Assembly (NCBI RefSeq): GCF_022846435.1
Contig: NZ_AP025627.1
Span: 1,460,001 to 1,524,000 of the forward strand
Source of the DNA: Parageobacillus sp. KH3-4
Lineage (GTDB): Bacteria > Bacillota > Bacilli > Bacillales > Anoxybacillaceae
Reading direction: 5' to 3'
DNA: 64,000 bases
The position numbers and the translations under genes were made by a program. Of this stretch, positions 62,264 to 64,000 are shown one piece after another. Numbering within the stretch: position 1 is the first letter of the stretch; every line of letters starts with the position of its first letter. The notes under the pieces are model-generated. The model was not told the origin of the DNA. It saw only the letters and a program-made list of their open reading frames with translations, and made no database searches.

Positions 62264-63799
62264 ATGAGCGTGAGAGTGGTTACGGCAGCGGAAATGTACG
62301 CCATCGATCGCGACACGATCGAAAACATTGGCATTAGCGATGATTCATTAATGGAAAACGCGGGGCAGGCGCTGTTCCACGTACTGAAAGAGCGAATTTC
62401 GCGTTCGGCGCGTGTAGCGGTGCTTTCGGGGACAGGGAACAACGGCGGCGACGGATTTGTCGTCGCGAGAATGTTGAAAAGCTACGGGTATGACGTGGAT
62501 TTATGGATTATTCCGCCAAAAGAAAAGATAAAAGGAGCGGCAAAGGCAGCATTGAACGTTTACGAACGGTCGGGATATGACATTAAAGAATATGCCGGAA
62601 ATGAACGGATTTTTGCCACACAAATTCTCTATTATGATGTGATTATTGACGCGCTGCTTGGCATTGGCATTCAAGGAGGGGTGCGCTCCCCGTATAAAGA
62701 GATCATCGAGATGGTAAATCGTTCTAACGCCGCCGTTTATGCGATTGATATACCAAGCGGAACGCCAGCCGATGGGGGAGAGGTGGAAACAGCGGTTCGC
62801 GCCGATGTGACGATCACGATTCAATGCCCGAAACTTGGGGCGTACACGTTCCCGACGGCTGATTATTATGGGGAGCTTGCCGTTGTTGATATTGGCATTC
62901 CGCCGCTTGTAGTGGAGCGGAATGCCGCGGCTCGCTTGATATGGGAGGAAGAGGATGTTGTACGGACTTTGCCGGAACGAAAACGCTCGTCCCATAAAGG
63001 AACATACGGAAAACTGCTTGTTGTTGGCGGTTCCCGACAAATGACAGGAGCGATTACGTTAACGGCAAAAGCCGCGCTGCGGAGCGGTGCAGGATTATTG
63101 ACGATGGCTGTGCCGGATGACATTTATTCCGTCGTCGCCAACCGTGTTCCGGAAGCGATGTACTATCCGTGCCCGTCGCGTGACGGTTCGTTTTCCGGTG
63201 CAATCGATGTATCGACGCTGGATATCGATGCGATTGCGCTTGGTCCAGGGATGGGACGAACGGATGGGGCGCGGCAGCTCGTTCGCGCTTTATTGCAGCA
63301 GCCGGCGCCGATCGTGATTGACGCAGATGCGTTGTTTTTTTGGAACGAATATGCTTCACTCGTTCGCGAACGAAAGGATGTCACCGTTGTGACTCCGCAC
63401 CCTGGGGAAATGGCACGCATGCTTGGTTTATCGATTGATGACATCGAAAGCGATCGGTTTGGCCTATCCAAACAGTTGGCAACCGAGTACGGCATTTATG
63501 TGGTTTTGAAAGGACCTTATACAATCGTCACCACGCCAGATGGTTCGCAATATGTCAATACGACGGGAAATCCAGCTATGGCGAAAGGCGGAAGCGGCGA
63601 TGTGCTGACAGGAATTATTGCCGCGTTTCTCATGCAGCATCACTCTATGCAAGAAGCCGTTAGCAACGCTGTCTGGGTTCATGGAAAAGCCGCGGATATG
63701 CTTGTGGAAGACGGACATTCGCAATGGGATGTGCTCGCTGGTGATTTGATCGACGGAATTTCATCTGTGCTTTCTCACCTTCAGAAACGACAACAATAA
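62264..63799 (+). CDS. nnr: Bifunctional NAD(P)H-hydrate epimerase/dehydratase
   Basis: A 511-residue repair enzyme. The N-terminal YjeF-N domain (about 1-215) carries GTGNNGGDGFVVARML and is the epimerase; the C-terminal carbohydrate-kinase-like domain (about 230-500) carries KGTYGKLLVVGGS, TPHPGEMARML and NPAMAKGGSGDVLTG, the ADP-dependent dehydratase. Together they convert damaged NAD(P)H hydrates back to NAD(P)H, which is useful at high temperature. ATG 62264 is chosen because GGAGGAAAG precedes it. Confidence 0.95.
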   Translation: MSVRVVTAAEMYAIDRDTIENIGISDDSLMENAGQALFHVLKERISRSARVAVLSGTGNNGGDGFVVARMLKSYGYDVDLWIIPPKEKIKGAAKAALNVYERSGYDIKEYAGNERIFATQILYYDVIIDALLGIGIQGGVRSPYKEIIEMVNRSNAAVYAIDIPSGTPADGGEVETAVRADVTITIQCPKLGAYTFPTADYYGELAVVDIGIPPLVVERNAAARLIWEEEDVVRTLPERKRSSHKGTYGKLLVVGGSRQMTGAITLTAKAALRSGAGLLTMAVPDDIYSVVANRVPEAMYYPCPSRDGSFSGAIDVSTLDIDAIALGPGMGRTDGARQLVRALLQQPAPIVIDADALFFWNEYASLVRERKDVTVVTPHPGEMARMLGLSIDDIESDRFGLSKQLATEYGIYVVLKGPYTIVTTPDGSQYVNTTGNPAMAKGGSGDVLTGIIAAFLMQHHSMQEAVSNAVWVHGKAADMLVEDGHSQWDVLAGDLIDGISSVLSHLQKRQQ

Positions 63800-63862
63800 C
63801 CGTAAGTATAAAGATTTAGATCATAAATATATTTCAACTTTTTCATTTTTGTCAAAGAATCG

Positions 63863-63929
63863 TGACCGAACAGCCAATCATGCCGGCAATGTTGTTTGCT
63901 GCTAATGGGTTGTTCGGTCATTATTTTTT
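63863..63929 (+). terminator. Long-loop terminator after nnr
   Basis: TGACCGAACA (63863-63872) pairs with TGTTCGGTCA (63911-63920), followed by TTATTTTTT. The loop is 38 bases and may fold further. The final 70 bases of the window show no feature. Confidence 0.75.
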
Positions 63930-64000
63930 GGCAGCAAAAACAAATCTTTCAATTATGTAATAATATGTAATAACGCTGGACAGCGTCCTAGTTATTGTGT

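Noticed and set aside
1-64000. CRISPR arrays, tRNA or rRNA genes, IS elements, prophage genes
   Set aside because: No regularly spaced repeats, cloverleaf-type sequences, transposase or integrase reading frames were found by eye.

Overview
The window comes from a Gram-positive bacillus, most likely a thermophile of the Geobacillus/Parageobacillus group. Evidence: strong AGGAGG-type ribosome-binding sites before GTG, TTG and ATG starts, CcpA-type cre sites, a DinB-fold enzyme of the kind that uses bacillithiol, IclR regulators, and a split FeoB. The species is inferred from gene style; no rRNA, tRNA, CRISPR array or transposase gene was seen.

Left flank (1-10.5 kb). Remnant of an EAL-domain protein, a FapA/DUF342 protein, a LytTR response regulator followed by a PAS-PAS-PAS-GGDEF protein, a feoA plus two-piece feoB iron(II) uptake operon on the minus strand, and an acetoacetyl-CoA synthetase.

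Aromatic catabolic island (about 10.5-45.3 kb), in three blocks. Block A (10.5-19.1 kb): an IclR regulator divergent from gentisate dioxygenase, an acyl-CoA ligase, a fumarylpyruvate-hydrolase-type enzyme, an MFS carrier, an FAD monooxygenase, a 4HBT thioesterase and an unknown 194-residue protein. The set fits salicylate -> salicylyl-CoA -> gentisyl-CoA -> gentisate -> central metabolism. Block B (19.1-32.1 kb): the protocatechuate 2,3-cleavage pathway (praH and praR leftward; praB, hydratase, acetaldehyde dehydrogenase, aldolase, praD, praC, praA rightward), then a branched-chain-type ABC importer. Block C (32.4-45.3 kb): two tandem IclR genes divergent from a second gentisyl-CoA-type set (PaaK-like ligase, monooxygenase, thioesterase, FAH hydrolase, DinB-family protein, gentisate dioxygenase), followed by a TPP enzyme, an aromatic-acid/H+ symporter, a paralogue of the unknown protein and an aromatic aldehyde dehydrogenase. 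The DinB protein is the only candidate here for the missing maleylpyruvate isomerase. A 19-bp motif (GTTTCAYATARAGRAAYAT) precedes both the block B and block C operons, and cre-like sites precede the importer, an IclR gene and the last operon, suggesting joint specific and catabolite control.

Right flank (45.3-64 kb). A transglutaminase-like protein, an ABC-2 type exporter operon, a MerR regulator with an acyl-CoA ligase and an acyl-CoA dehydrogenase, two decayed genes (DUF5680-like, alpha/beta hydrolase), a CPA2 antiporter with RCK domain, a DUF2294-like protein, a chemoreceptor without a sensor domain, an SRAP protein, a DCC thiol oxidoreductase, a small zinc-finger protein, a GrpB protein, an MFS transporter and the bifunctional NAD(P)H-hydrate repair enzyme.

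The most promising undescribed element is the unknown protein family present once in each gentisate block (18475-19059 and 43259-43849), together with the predicted bacillithiol-linked isomerase step.
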